This document shows, piece by piece, positions 39,837-50,027 of a DNA stretch of 64,000 bases. The stretch is from assembly GCA_021737265.1 (NCBI GenBank), contig JAIPEF010000002.1, positions 1 to 64,000 of the forward strand. The letters are read 5' to 3'. The stretch's first letter is position 1. Every line of letters starts with the position of its first letter. This DNA comes from Desulfocapsa sp. Its GTDB lineage: Bacteria > Desulfobacterota > Desulfobulbia > Desulfobulbales > Desulfocapsaceae. The position numbers were made by a program, and so were the translations under genes. Below the pieces are notes generated by a model, which worked only from the letters and a program-made list of their open reading frames with translations, searched no databases and was not told the origin of the DNA.

Positions 39837-39913
39837 TGATGGTTTAGTTTAAACTTTCTCTTGCTTGCATGGAGTTCACGCAACTTTCTAAAATTTTATC
39901 CATAATCAACAGT

Positions 39914-40067
39914 GATGGCGTAGTAAAAACTCTCCATCTGCTTCGTTGCTGCATTTTTTATTTAATTTCGACGTACCTTAGTACGCCGAAATTAAATAAA
40001 AGATACGCGCCTCGCATATGAAGCTTTTTACTTATCCATCGGAAATCGAAGTTTTTACGAATTTATC
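39914..40067. repeat. Family A element, copy 4 (reverse orientation)
   Basis: GATGGCGTAGTAAAAACTCTCCATCTGCTTCGTTGCTGCATTTTTTATTTAATTTCGACGTACCTTAGTACGCCGAAATTAAATAAAAGA... Confidence 0.95.
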
Positions 40068-40239
40068 AACAGTATATTTCTCTCCGCTACAAAATACAAG
40101 ACACCATGACCAATTCAGAACTAAAAGAAGTACTATCTGATACCCTTTTAGTTCTTTGCCAAACAGATGTGAGAGGTTATACTCAAACCTTTCAACACTA
40201 TCCTTCCGGTTTTGTAACAAATATTTTGGAGAAATCACA

Positions 40240-41772
40240 ATGGAATCAACAAAAATAAGCCTTATACGAAAAGCGCCTGAGAATTATCGTGGAGATCTGC
40301 TTGTGTACTGTCTGCATCAGGATGAAAAAGAAAAGCTGGTAATGGGGTCAACTCTTGCCACAAAAGAATTGAAAAAGGCGGTTGCATTAGGTGACTTCAA
40401 GGGGAAGGAGAGCGATTTACTGCATATTTACCCCCAGGGCACAGGAAGAAAGAAGGTTCTTGCAGGGCGTATTCTGTTTTTGGGTCTTGGAAAACTGGAT
40501 GGTTGCTCACAGAGTGATTTGCGGGAACGGTTTCGAAAGGCTGGTGGTTCTATTGCCGCGAAAGCTGCGGCATTAAATGCTGAAAAAATCTGTCTCTGTC
40601 TCCCTGACATCTCATTGGTGCCAGGGGAGGTAGTCGGAGAGTGTCTGGTGGAAGGGATTCTCCTCGGTGATTACCGTTTTCTAAAATATAAAAAGAAAGA
40701 AACAAAAGATCCCTCATTTACCGGCATTAAAGGACTTGGTGTCCATGCCGCTGGAGGCGAAAAAGGAATTCGACGGGGACTGAGTAGAGCACTGCATTCT
40801 GCCTACGCAGCTCGAGCTGCGAGGGATATGGCCAACGAGCCCGGTAATGGATGGACACCGCAGAGTTTCGCAGCCTATGCCCAGGAACTGGCTGTGAAAC
40901 ATAACATGAAATGCACAGTTTTTGATAAAAGTCATATGAAGCGTCTGAAAATGGGGGGGATTCTAGCGGTAAACCAGGGTTCTGCGGAACCTCCAAAGAT
41001 GGTTATTCTGGAATATAAAACCCTGAAAAAGAAGGCACAGACCATTCTTATTGTCGGCAAGGGCCTCACTTTCGATTCTGGAGGTGTCAGTCTTAAGCCT
41101 GCCGCGAAAATGGAGGAGATGAAGTATGATATGTGTGGCGGGGCTGCCGCTTTGTCTGCTATGGGTGTTGTTGGGGAAGAAAAACCGGATGTGAATGTGG
41201 TGGCCATAATACCCGCCACTGATAATATGAGTGGCAGTTCAGCATTGAAACCGGGAGATATTATCTGCCATTATGGCGGGATAACGTCTGAAATTATAAA
41301 TACTGATGCCGAAGGACGCCTGATTCTTGCCGATGCCCTAGCATACGGAATAAATAAGTTCAATCCCACCTGTGTGGTTGATCTGGCCACATTGACAGGG
41401 GCGGTTATCCTGGGCCTTGGTCATCATCGCACAGGCCTTCTTGGCAACAGCCAGGAACTGGTTGATCGTCTTCTCCTTGCAGGGGAAAACTGTGGGGAGC
41501 TCCTGTGGCAACTCCCCCTTGATAAAGAGTATGGAGAACAGATTGATTCGGATGTGGCAGATATAAAAAACACTGGAGGACGTCCGGCAGGAACCATTAC
41601 GGCGGCTGCCTATTTACAGAAGTTTGTGGACGACACTCCCTGGGCCCATCTCGACATAGCAGGGACTGCGTGGAATTTTACGGAAAAAACCTATATCCCA
41701 AAAGGTCCCTCAGGGACAGGGGTGAGAACATTGGTGGATTTGATCCGGAATTGGAAGAAATTCCAGGGATGA
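40240..41772 (+). CDS. pepA: Leucyl aminopeptidase (M17)
   Basis: VGKGLTFDSGGVSLKPAAKMEEMKYDMCGGAAAL, NTDAEGRLILADAL; ATG 40240 with GGAG. Confidence 0.95.
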   Translation: MESTKISLIRKAPENYRGDLLVYCLHQDEKEKLVMGSTLATKELKKAVALGDFKGKESDLLHIYPQGTGRKKVLAGRILFLGLGKLDGCSQSDLRERFRKAGGSIAAKAAALNAEKICLCLPDISLVPGEVVGECLVEGILLGDYRFLKYKKKETKDPSFTGIKGLGVHAAGGEKGIRRGLSRALHSAYAARAARDMANEPGNGWTPQSFAAYAQELAVKHNMKCTVFDKSHMKRLKMGGILAVNQGSAEPPKMVILEYKTLKKKAQTILIVGKGLTFDSGGVSLKPAAKMEEMKYDMCGGAAALSAMGVVGEEKPDVNVVAIIPATDNMSGSSALKPGDIICHYGGITSEIINTDAEGRLILADALAYGINKFNPTCVVDLATLTGAVILGLGHHRTGLLGNSQELVDRLLLAGENCGELLWQLPLDKEYGEQIDSDVADIKNTGGRPAGTITAAAYLQKFVDDTPWAHLDIAGTAWNFTEKTYIPKGPSGTGVRTLVDLIRNWKKFQG

Positions 41773-41816
41773 TGTGAGTCGCACTCCTGGAATACTATTC
41801 CCAAGATGGTCCTTAA

Positions 41817-44243
41817 CTATACCGCAAAATAATGTGCCTGGGGGTGATGAACCACCATGGCAGAAACACTTAGCTCCGGGACCATTTCCATGGAAGAGCT
41901 GAGCTGCACACCTATTTCCTCTGCCTGAAGAATCGCGAAAAGTGGTTTCTGCAGATCCAGATCCGGGCAGGCGGAATAGCCAAAACTGTAGCGTTGGCCA
42001 CTATTTTCAAGTCGCAGCTCTTTGCGCATGAGGGTGTGGGTATGTTGGGCAAGAGCTTCAGCCGCTTCCACTCCGAAACCGTGAAGGAGCAGGTACTCAT
42101 GATATTTATCCTTACCATAGAGATCCCGGCATATCTCTGCGATTTTTTCACCCAGGGTAACCACAAAAAAACCTATCAGATCACTCCCCTGGTCTTCGGT
42201 GCGGAAGAAGTCAACAAGGCTCTGGTGAGGTTCTCGCATTTGCCTGGGAAGCGGAAAGTGATATTCTTTGTTTCCCTGCTCAACAAGAAGATTTTCAGCA
42301 GCACGTTTGCAGGGGAACCAGCCGTAACGGACTCTAGGTGTCAACATGTTCTCAGATAACACCCTGTCCCGGATAGTATTAAATTCGGGAATCACTGTAC
42401 TCTCCAGTAATTCCCGGTAGGAGCTTTCGTCAAGCTTTCCCCGCCTGTATCCCCAGCGACCCCGAAACAGAATCTGCCGGTTTAACAATGAGAGAAAATC
42501 TTCCGGAACAACGTCCATGGTCCTTGTTCCAAAAAAAGGCGGCTCGGGTATGGTTGCCAGGATTTGAATGGCGGATTTTTTCTCGCTGACAGCGTTTTGT
42601 GGATCTTTTTCTTTCTTCTCCCATTGACTTGATTGCAGGCTTCCGGCTTCATAATCCTGGATGGCCTTCAGGCCGGTAAAGGCATCTCGACAATAGACAA
42701 CCGGACCATCGTAGTGCGGCGCACAGTCACTGGCGACAAACTTCCGGGTTAGGGCTGCACCACCCAAAAGAATAGGATGCTTGAGTCCGGCATTTTTATA
42801 TTTTGTCATGCTTTCCTGCATAATCATTGCGGATTTCACAAGCAGACCACTGAGGCAGATGATGTCAATTTCAGGATTGTCATGGACAGTTTTTATGATG
42901 GTTTCTGCTGTGACCTTGATGCCAATGTCAATAACCCTGTAGCCGTTATTGCTGAGGATAATGTTAACCAGATTTTTGCCGATATCATGGACATCCCCTT
43001 GAACGGTGGCTAACAGGACACAGGGGGCATCGTTTCGATCACTTTTGTCCATAAAGGGCTCAAGGAAATCTACAGATTTACGCATAACCTCCGCTGATTG
43101 GAGGACAAACGGTAGCAGCATCTCTCCTGCACCAAAGAGGACGCCAACTTCACGCATGGCAGCAACCAGATGCTGGTTGACGATTTCAAGGGCTGAGTAG
43201 CGATCGAGGAGCATTCGTAAAATGTCCGGTAGATCCTGTTGGTTACCGTGCATGATCCGTTCCCGAATCAGCTGCTCAGGGGAAGCATCCTCATCAACCT
43301 GCTTATCCTCTTCCAGGTCATGGTCTTCAAAATATTGGATATAGACCATGAGGGGCTGGACATTTTCCTCTGTCCTGTTATAGAGAAGATCAAGGGCCAG
43401 GGCAGTAGCGTCTTTGTCAATGGCGTCGAGGCTGATGCAGTTAGTGGGGTTGATGATCACAGCATCAAGGCCATATTCAACAGCTTCATGGAGAAAGACC
43501 GCATTGAGAACTTTACGAGCCGGAACCGGGAGACCAAAAGAGATGTTGGAAAGGCCAAGAATAGTGTGACAGGCGGGGAGTTCCTTTTTGATTCGTCTAA
43601 TCGCATTCAGTGTTTCCACAGCGGCAGTCCGCAGGTTCTCATCACCGGAGCCAACGGTAAAAGTCAGTGGGTCAAAAAAAAGAGCATCCGCACTGATACC
43701 GTGTTTTTCCGTTACCAGCTTGTAGATGCGTTCTGCAATTGCAAATTTAGAATCGCAGTCCATGGCCATTCCGTGTTCATCTATGGTAAGCGCTGTTACA
43801 CAGGCGCCATATCTCTTCACAAGGGAACATATCTCATCAAGGGTTTTCCCTCCGTCTTCAAGATTTATGGAGTTGACAATGGCTCTCCCGGGATAGGCAG
43901 CAAGTGCCTTGCCTATGACTTGAGCAGACGTGGAGTCAATCATCAGCGGGGCCTTGAGGGTCCGGCCATACATCTGTACCAGCCGCACCAGGTCCTTTTC
44001 TTCATCGCGACCGGCCCAGGCAGCACTCAGGTCCACAACATGGGCGCCTAGCCGTTCCTGATCGATGCCGATCTGCAGACAGCCTTCGTAATCATCGGCA
44101 ATGAGCAGATCTCGAAATTTCTTTGATCCGGTGGGGTTTGATCGTTCACCAATGATCAAAGGGGCGGGCTGCTGTTTTATATCAACTGCCTGGTACAGAC
44201 TTGCAACCTGGACAAGTTTCGAATTATTTATTCTCTCCCTCAT
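41817..44243 (-). CDS. metH: Methionine synthase, C-terminal modules (pterin-binding, cobalamin-binding, AdoMet activation)
   Basis: GERSNPTGSKKF; cobalamin motif VQGDVHDIGKN; activation-domain RYSFGYSACPDL. Confidence 0.92.
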   Translation of the reverse strand: MRERINNSKLVQVASLYQAVDIKQQPAPLIIGERSNPTGSKKFRDLLIADDYEGCLQIGIDQERLGAHVVDLSAAWAGRDEEKDLVRLVQMYGRTLKAPLMIDSTSAQVIGKALAAYPGRAIVNSINLEDGGKTLDEICSLVKRYGACVTALTIDEHGMAMDCDSKFAIAERIYKLVTEKHGISADALFFDPLTFTVGSGDENLRTAAVETLNAIRRIKKELPACHTILGLSNISFGLPVPARKVLNAVFLHEAVEYGLDAVIINPTNCISLDAIDKDATALALDLLYNRTEENVQPLMVYIQYFEDHDLEEDKQVDEDASPEQLIRERIMHGNQQDLPDILRMLLDRYSALEIVNQHLVAAMREVGVLFGAGEMLLPFVLQSAEVMRKSVDFLEPFMDKSDRNDAPCVLLATVQGDVHDIGKNLVNIILSNNGYRVIDIGIKVTAETIIKTVHDNPEIDIICLSGLLVKSAMIMQESMTKYKNAGLKHPILLGGAALTRKFVASDCAPHYDGPVVYCRDAFTGLKAIQDYEAGSLQSSQWEKKEKDPQNAVSEKKSAIQILATIPEPPFFGTRTMDVVPEDFLSLLNRQILFRGRWGYRRGKLDESSYRELLESTVIPEFNTIRDRVLSENMLTPRVRYGWFPCKRAAENLLVEQGNKEYHFPLPRQMREPHQSLVDFFRTEDQGSDLIGFFVVTLGEKIAEICRDLYGKDKYHEYLLLHGFGVEAAEALAQHTHTLMRKELRLENSGQRYSFGYSACPDLDLQKPLFAILQAEEIGVQLSSSMEMVPELSVSAMVVHHPQAHYFAV

Positions 44244-45178
44244 AACAGTGCCTCCTTGCGATCCGCAGGGACAGCGCCTTGCAAGGCATTAACAAGAGCT
44301 TTTGTATGGGCAGGTGAAGTTCCACAACAGCCTCCTACAATGGAGACCCCTTTTTGGGTGACAAAATCCAGCATGTGCCGGCCGTATGCCTCAGGAGTCA
44401 GGGGATAGTGGGTCTTCCCATTCACCACTTCAGGCATCCCTTGGTTGGGGATGCAGGAAACTCTTTTTTTCCAGTTTTTACACAGGTAATCTATCTGGGG
44501 TTCCATGTCAGTGGGACCGGTAGCACAGTTTAAACCGAGAGAAAACACTGGAAAAGGGGCAATTGTAGCACAGACCGCAGCGATATCAGTTCCAACAAGC
44601 ATGGTTCCCTGCTGTTCAAAGGTGACTGAAGCAAGAACCGGAATATCAGTCCCCCTTTTATCCAAAAGATCGAAACAGGCAATCAGCACTGTTTTAATCT
44701 GCAGAAGATCCTGGCAGGTTTCCACTATCAATGCATCAACGCCGGCGTCAAGCAGGGAATCCATCTGTTCAGTGACCGTTGCGGCAAGATCCTGAGGAGA
44801 AATGTGGCCAAGAACAGGCAGTTTGGTGGTGGGGCCGATAGAGCCCATTATATAGCGAGGTTGTCCAGGAGTTGAGAACTCTGCAATCGCTTGTCTGGCA
44901 CAGGCTACGGCCGCCTGGTTAATCTCTTTCACCCGCTTTTCCAGATCGTACTCAGCAAGAACCACGGAAGAGGCTCCAAAGGTGTTGGTCTCAATGGCCA
45001 TGGCCCCGGCAGCCAGAAATTTACGGTGCAGTTCAATGATGGTCTCAGGGGATGAGATGTTGAGGTATTCGTTGCACCCCTCATGGCCGTCCCAGACAGC
45101 AGGGTTGATTTCCATGGTCTGCAGTGTTGTTCCGCAGCCACCGTCGCAGATGAGTAAAGGTTCTTCGGAAAATGTCAT
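44240..45178 (-). CDS. Homocysteine S-methyltransferase domain protein (split MetH N-module)
   Basis: ICDGGCGTTLQTMEINP, VGGCCGTSPAHTKAL; 4-nt overlap with metH C-module; ATG 45178 preferred over the track start. Confidence 0.9.
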   Translation of the reverse strand: MTFSEEPLLICDGGCGTTLQTMEINPAVWDGHEGCNEYLNISSPETIIELHRKFLAAGAMAIETNTFGASSVVLAEYDLEKRVKEINQAAVACARQAIAEFSTPGQPRYIMGSIGPTTKLPVLGHISPQDLAATVTEQMDSLLDAGVDALIVETCQDLLQIKTVLIACFDLLDKRGTDIPVLASVTFEQQGTMLVGTDIAAVCATIAPFPVFSLGLNCATGPTDMEPQIDYLCKNWKKRVSCIPNQGMPEVVNGKTHYPLTPEAYGRHMLDFVTQKGVSIVGGCCGTSPAHTKALVNALQGAVPADRKEALL

Positions 45179-45182
45179 AATT

Positions 45183-45338
45183 GATAAACTCGTAAAAACT
45201 TCGATTTCCGATGGATAAGTAAAAAGCTTCATATTGGAGGCGTGCAATTTTTCTATCATTTCGGCGTACATACGGTACGTCGTAATGATACGAAAAATTG
45301 TAACAACGAACAAGATGAAGAGTTTTTACGACGCCATC
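45183..45338. repeat. Family A element, copy 5 (divergent hairpin core)
   Basis: Conserved ends; core CAATTTTTCTATCATTTCGGCGTAC...GTACGTCGTAATGATACGAAAAATTG. Confidence 0.9.
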
Positions 45339-45604
45339 ATAATTGTTTTCTGTAATTAATTATATTAGTATAAAAGGGTATCAATAAGTTATGTTCGTAT
45401 GTCTAAACCGGTGGAGCATGACATTCTTGCCCCACAGAGGTGGAAATAGCAATTTCTTTTTTTCAGTTATCATTTTAAACAGCATCGGGCTGCGAACGGG
45501 TAAAAAGAACATTAGGAAAAAGAGGGAATATTCTTTTTATATGCGATCGCCAGTATAGCATAGCACCTAATTTAATAAAATAAGCAAACTCGTTTCTGTC
45601 AACC

Positions 45605-47437
45605 TTGTTAAAAAAACTTTATAACACTTCTGTCTACTACTCCAAAAAGACCATTGTCCACGACCTTCTCCTGTGGCTGGTTGTACTGGTGACTTTTGTC
45701 GTCAGTTTTGCTGCGGCCAGTTTTTACACGTACGCAGAGCATACGATGATGCGGAGAGTTACCGAACGTGCGGACACTCTTGTTGGGGAAATCTCTTCAA
45801 TTCTTTCCGTTCCTCTCTATCATATTGACACTGCAGGTGTAAAACATATTTGCAAAATTTATTCACAAATGCCGGATTTGCAGGGAATCCTGGTCGAGGA
45901 TGAACAGGGAAGAAAAATATTCAATTCAATAGCTGCGAACTCTAGTGGTATTTCAAGAGACACTGGTATTTATCAAGGACAGCTTTACCTCGGCCACGTT
46001 ACCTTGGTGCTTTCTGATAATGAGCATAAAAAAGAGCGGAAGGAGGCTCTTGTTTTCCTTCTTTTTACTGGACTTGCACTGATATTGACTATAGCTGTCG
46101 GTATCCATATCATCATGCGCTATCTGCTGACGACGCCATTAGAGCAATTCAATACTGGTTTGGCTGATATTGCCGGAGGACACTATTCGACACGGTTGCA
46201 GAGTGTACAGCATGACGATCTGAATTGTTCCGTTGATGCTGTTAATAGAATGGCCGGCAAGATTGAAAAAGTAGTTGGAGAACTAAAAATAACCAGGGAC
46301 TTTTTAAAGAACGTTCTTAATTCCATGCCATCAATTATTATTGGTGTTGACAGTCAGTGTTGTATTACCGATGTTAATCTCACTGCGATCCACAATGCTG
46401 ACAAAAAACACAGACCGTTTACAGGGAAACCGGTTGCCAAAGTGTTTCCCTGGCTGGAAGGAGAGGTGGTTGACAATATTCTTCAATCCATATCCGAGTA
46501 CAAACCCATTACCATTATACAGAAAAATACTCAGATTTTCGGTGAGCAAAAACATCTCGAAATTGCAGTATACCCCCTCCATACCTCTTTTAATGATGGG
46601 GCCGTTGTTCGTGTGGATGACATCAGCACAAGGATACAGTTACAGGAAGTAATGGTACAAACAGAGAAGATGATGTCTGTTGGCAGCCTCGGGGCAGGCA
46701 TGGCCCATGAAATAAACAATCCCCTTGCTGCCATTCTACAGGCTGTCCAGAATGTTGAGCGGAGACTTTCCGTAACATTTCCTAAAAATAGAGAAGTTGC
46801 TGAACAGTGCAATCTTGACCCTCAGGCCCTGGAAAACTATTTACAGGAACGGCATATTTTTCCCATGCTCAAAGGAATACATGAAGCAGGTCAGCGAGCC
46901 GAAAAAGTAGTACAAAACATGCTCAAATTTTCACGATACAGCGGTTCGACAATGGAGAGTTGTGTTCTGGTTGACATCATTGATCGCGTACTGGAACTTG
47001 TTGGTAATGATTATGATTTAAAACGCAAATATGACTTTAAAAATTTAATGATAAACCGGAAATGCAATTCAGATATTGTGGTGAAATGCAACAGAGCTGA
47101 AATTGAACAGGTTCTTTTTAATCTTTTGATAAATGCAGCACAGGCATTTAAAGCAGAAGATTTTAAAGAAGGGCGGCCACCGGAGATCACCATTATTGTA
47201 ACCAGGGATGAGGATTTTGTCACCATAGAGGTGATTGATAATGGCCCTGGAATAGAAGAAGATTTGCAGCGGCGGATTTTTGAACCGTTTTTTACCACTA
47301 AAGATGTGGGAGAGGGCACAGGACTAGGACTTACAGTCTCTTATTATATCGTTGTCGACCAGCACAAAGGGGCATTGAGTGTCAAGTCCACAGTCGGTCA
47401 GGGGACGACTTTTGTTGTTAAACTGCCGGTGAGTTAA
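45605..47437 (+). CDS. Membrane sensor histidine kinase (HAMP/PAS/HATPase)
   Basis: MAHEINNPLAAIL H-box, NLLINAAQAF N-box, GTGLGLTVSYYIV G-box; TTG start. Confidence 0.9.
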   Translation: MLKKLYNTSVYYSKKTIVHDLLLWLVVLVTFVVSFAAASFYTYAEHTMMRRVTERADTLVGEISSILSVPLYHIDTAGVKHICKIYSQMPDLQGILVEDEQGRKIFNSIAANSSGISRDTGIYQGQLYLGHVTLVLSDNEHKKERKEALVFLLFTGLALILTIAVGIHIIMRYLLTTPLEQFNTGLADIAGGHYSTRLQSVQHDDLNCSVDAVNRMAGKIEKVVGELKITRDFLKNVLNSMPSIIIGVDSQCCITDVNLTAIHNADKKHRPFTGKPVAKVFPWLEGEVVDNILQSISEYKPITIIQKNTQIFGEQKHLEIAVYPLHTSFNDGAVVRVDDISTRIQLQEVMVQTEKMMSVGSLGAGMAHEINNPLAAILQAVQNVERRLSVTFPKNREVAEQCNLDPQALENYLQERHIFPMLKGIHEAGQRAEKVVQNMLKFSRYSGSTMESCVLVDIIDRVLELVGNDYDLKRKYDFKNLMINRKCNSDIVVKCNRAEIEQVLFNLLINAAQAFKAEDFKEGRPPEITIIVTRDEDFVTIEVIDNGPGIEEDLQRRIFEPFFTTKDVGEGTGLGLTVSYYIVVDQHKGALSVKSTVGQGTTFVVKLPVS

Positions 47438-47455
47438 GGCGTGTGGTTGACCTGT

Positions 47456-47686
47456 TTACAGGGGAATACTGGAGTCGGAATCTTGGAGAGAGGTGTCCAA
47501 GAGTTCGGCGACCTTAGCCCTGCAGCGCCTGGATTTACACGATCCCCCGCCGATGCCGGTAACTTCTGCTATTTTTTCATAGCTTGCAGCGCCTTTTTCA
47601 ATGGCCTGCAGTATAGCGTAAAGCTTGATCCCCTTACAGATGCATCCGGGTTTTAACCGGGCTATGATCTCTTCTTCTGTTGCCAT
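47456..47686 (-). CDS. BFD-like [2Fe-2S]-binding protein
   Basis: CICKG...GGGSCKSRRC spacing. Confidence 0.75.
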   Translation of the reverse strand: MATEEEIIARLKPGCICKGIKLYAILQAIEKGAASYEKIAEVTGIGGGSCKSRRCRAKVAELLDTSLQDSDSSIPL

Positions 47687-47706
47687 GCCTTTTTTTTTAG
47701 TTATTT

Positions 47707-49512
47707 TTAAGTGAGGATAAAGTGTTTATGAATGGTATCAGCTGTATCCCTGCCAATGCCCGGAACAGATGACAATTCTTCTATCCCTGCCTCCCGGATC
47801 CGTTTCACACTGCCAAAATGTTTTAACAGCGTTTTTTTTCGCCCAGGGCCGACACCCGGTATGTCATCCAGGGTAGAGGTAACGGAGTCTTTGCCTCGCA
47901 GTTTTCTGTGAAAAGTTATCCCATAGCGATGCGATTCGTCACGGATACGCATAAGATAAAGAAGGACCGGGTGGTGACTTTTCAGGAGGATTGGATTTTT
48001 TCGGCCGGGTTTGTACAGTTTTTCCCCTTCATCGTTCTTTCCCTTTGCGATACCGATCCAGTCGAGATCGTCTTTAATACCCAGATCTTCGGCCACACGC
48101 ATTGCAACGCCAAGTTGTCCACGGCCGCCATCTACAATAAAAAGGTCGGGCAGCGTCTTTTCCTGGAGGGCGCGACCGAGGCGTCTTCGTAAAACCTCTT
48201 CCATCATGGCATAGTCATCAGGCCCGGGGACTGTTGTGATTTTATAATGTCTGTACAGGGATTTTAATGGCTCACCTTTTCTAAAGCAGACAAGGGAGCC
48301 AACGGCTTGTTTGCCGCTGGTGTTGGAAATATCCAGACATTCAATTATGGTGGGTGTGTAGGCAAGATGAAGGGATTTTGCAAGAGATGAACTGAGGCTC
48401 TGCCATGATCGTTCTTTCTTCTCTTTTTCGTCAAAGATATGGCCTGCATTGGTAATGGCCATATTAAGAAGCTGGACCAGGTCTCCACGTTGAGGAACCG
48501 TAAAGGTCACGTTTGAACCTGACAGTTCAGAAAATCGCTCTCTCAAGAGAGGACCATCATTTGGGGCAAATGGAAGGATAACCTCTTTGGCAGGGGCCAT
48601 GTTTTCATCATAAAACTGATTCAGAACCTGAGAAAGGATCGCTGCATCACTATCCATGGCCTCACTGAGAAAAAAGTTGCGATGGCCGGTAATCAAACCC
48701 TCTCTTACAAAGAGGATAGCTATTCCAATTGAGGTTCCTTCACGAAAGTAGCCAAAGACATCCTGATCTTTGATCGTTGAGGAGGCAATTATCTGTTTTT
48801 CAAGGGTCTTGGAGAGGGCTCCTATCTGGTCTCGCAGCTCTGCTGCCTTTTCAAACAGCAGTTGTTCTGCGCAGATTTCCATTTCCCGGGTCAGTTCTTT
48901 GACAAGGCTCCTGTTACGACCTTCAAGAACCATAAGGACTTTTTTTACCTGGTCCCGATACACCTCTGGATCTGCGAGATCGACGCAGGGGCCAAGGCAT
49001 TTCCCCAACTGCAGGTTCAGGCACGGACGATTTCGAGGGCGTATTTTAGCACCCTTGCATTTTCGCAGAGGAAAGAGGTTGGCAAGGAGTCTAATAGTTG
49101 ACCACATGGAAGAACTTGAGGCGTAGGGGCCAAAATACCGGGCGCCGTCTTTTTTTCTCCGCCGGGCCATATGGACTCTGGGCCACGTATCCTGCACGGT
49201 GACCTTAATAAACGGATAGTTTTTGTCATCCCTGAGGATGATATTATACTTTGGCTTATGTTTTTTTATTAAAGAGGCTTCCAGGATGAGGGCCTCTTTT
49301 TCGGTATTTGTGAGTAAGGTGTCTACACTGACAACCTTACTGAGCATGACCGTGGTTTTGTTATGGTCCGAACCTGAAAACCGGGTGTAGGAAGTGAGCC
49401 TGTTTTTGAGATTCTTGGCCTTTCCCACATAGAGCACCCGTGATTGTTTGTCCAGCATCAGGTAAACGCCAGGTGTTTTAGGGACGGTTTCTAGAAAATC
49501 AGCAGGAAACAT
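47707..49512 (-). CDS. uvrC: Excinuclease ABC subunit C
   Basis: TPGVYLMLDKQSRVLYVGKAKNLKNRL, DGGRGQLGVA, IPGVGPGRKKTLLKHFGS. Confidence 0.96.
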   Translation of the reverse strand: MFPADFLETVPKTPGVYLMLDKQSRVLYVGKAKNLKNRLTSYTRFSGSDHNKTTVMLSKVVSVDTLLTNTEKEALILEASLIKKHKPKYNIILRDDKNYPFIKVTVQDTWPRVHMARRRKKDGARYFGPYASSSSMWSTIRLLANLFPLRKCKGAKIRPRNRPCLNLQLGKCLGPCVDLADPEVYRDQVKKVLMVLEGRNRSLVKELTREMEICAEQLLFEKAAELRDQIGALSKTLEKQIIASSTIKDQDVFGYFREGTSIGIAILFVREGLITGHRNFFLSEAMDSDAAILSQVLNQFYDENMAPAKEVILPFAPNDGPLLRERFSELSGSNVTFTVPQRGDLVQLLNMAITNAGHIFDEKEKKERSWQSLSSSLAKSLHLAYTPTIIECLDISNTSGKQAVGSLVCFRKGEPLKSLYRHYKITTVPGPDDYAMMEEVLRRRLGRALQEKTLPDLFIVDGGRGQLGVAMRVAEDLGIKDDLDWIGIAKGKNDEGEKLYKPGRKNPILLKSHHPVLLYLMRIRDESHRYGITFHRKLRGKDSVTSTLDDIPGVGPGRKKTLLKHFGSVKRIREAGIEELSSVPGIGRDTADTIHKHFILT

Positions 49513-49636
49513 AATGTTTATTGAGGGTTGAAAGGGTTTTATTAAGTGGATGCCTGAAAACATGATAATTCTGATAGCTGTGCATTACAAGTATTTGGGC
49601 TAACACGTTTTACATAAATATTCTTGTTGCATGTGT

Positions 49637-49750
49637 GATGGCGTCGTATTTATCCCCCCCTCAAGGGAGGACTGAAAAGAGTACCCTTTTTTCGGGTGAA
49701 AACTCTCCATCTGCTTCGTTGCTGCATTTTTTATTTAATTTCGACGTACC
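49637..49750. repeat. Family A element, copy 6 (truncated after half the hairpin)
   Basis: Same 5' module as copy 3; stops at TTTCGACGTACCG and abuts the thiC remnant. Confidence 0.85.
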
Positions 49751-49764
49751 GTTACCCGCAGACT

Positions 49765-50022
49765 CCGGGGACTGGTTACGATCACATACGATCGGCTGAA
49801 GTTGTCGCTGATTCGGCAAGATATAGGATATACATCACCCGTAACATTACCCTGGCGGAGCACCTTGCGCTTTCCAATGAAGATGACGACCGAGACGGGC
49901 AGAACAGGTAGGTAGGTCACGAACACCCGAAAACCTGCACCATGTGTGGTGATTTTTGTGCAATGGAGAATGGGGGAAACTTGTTTGCCGACGATATCAA
50001 AGGAGATAAAATTCTCCAATGA
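49765..50022 (+). pseudogene. thiC: thiC remnant (3' portion of phosphomethylpyrimidine synthase gene)
   Basis: Frame reads PGTGYDHIRSAEVVADSARYRIYITRNITLAEHLALSNEDD...[TAG]VGHEHPKTCTMCGDFCAMENGGNLFADD...*; ThiC-typical GYDHI.SA, LAEHLAL, and terminal CTMCG-FCAM FeS motif; middle deleted, one in-frame stop, no 5' part. Confidence 0.8.
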
Positions 50023-50027
50023 GCCGA

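Noticed and set aside
43239-44051. 270-aa plus-strand ORF
   Set aside because: Antisense shadow of metH C-module
49909-49911. TAG in the thiC remnant as possible recoding (pyrrolysine)
   Set aside because: The central part and 5' end of ThiC are also missing, so gene decay is the simpler explanation
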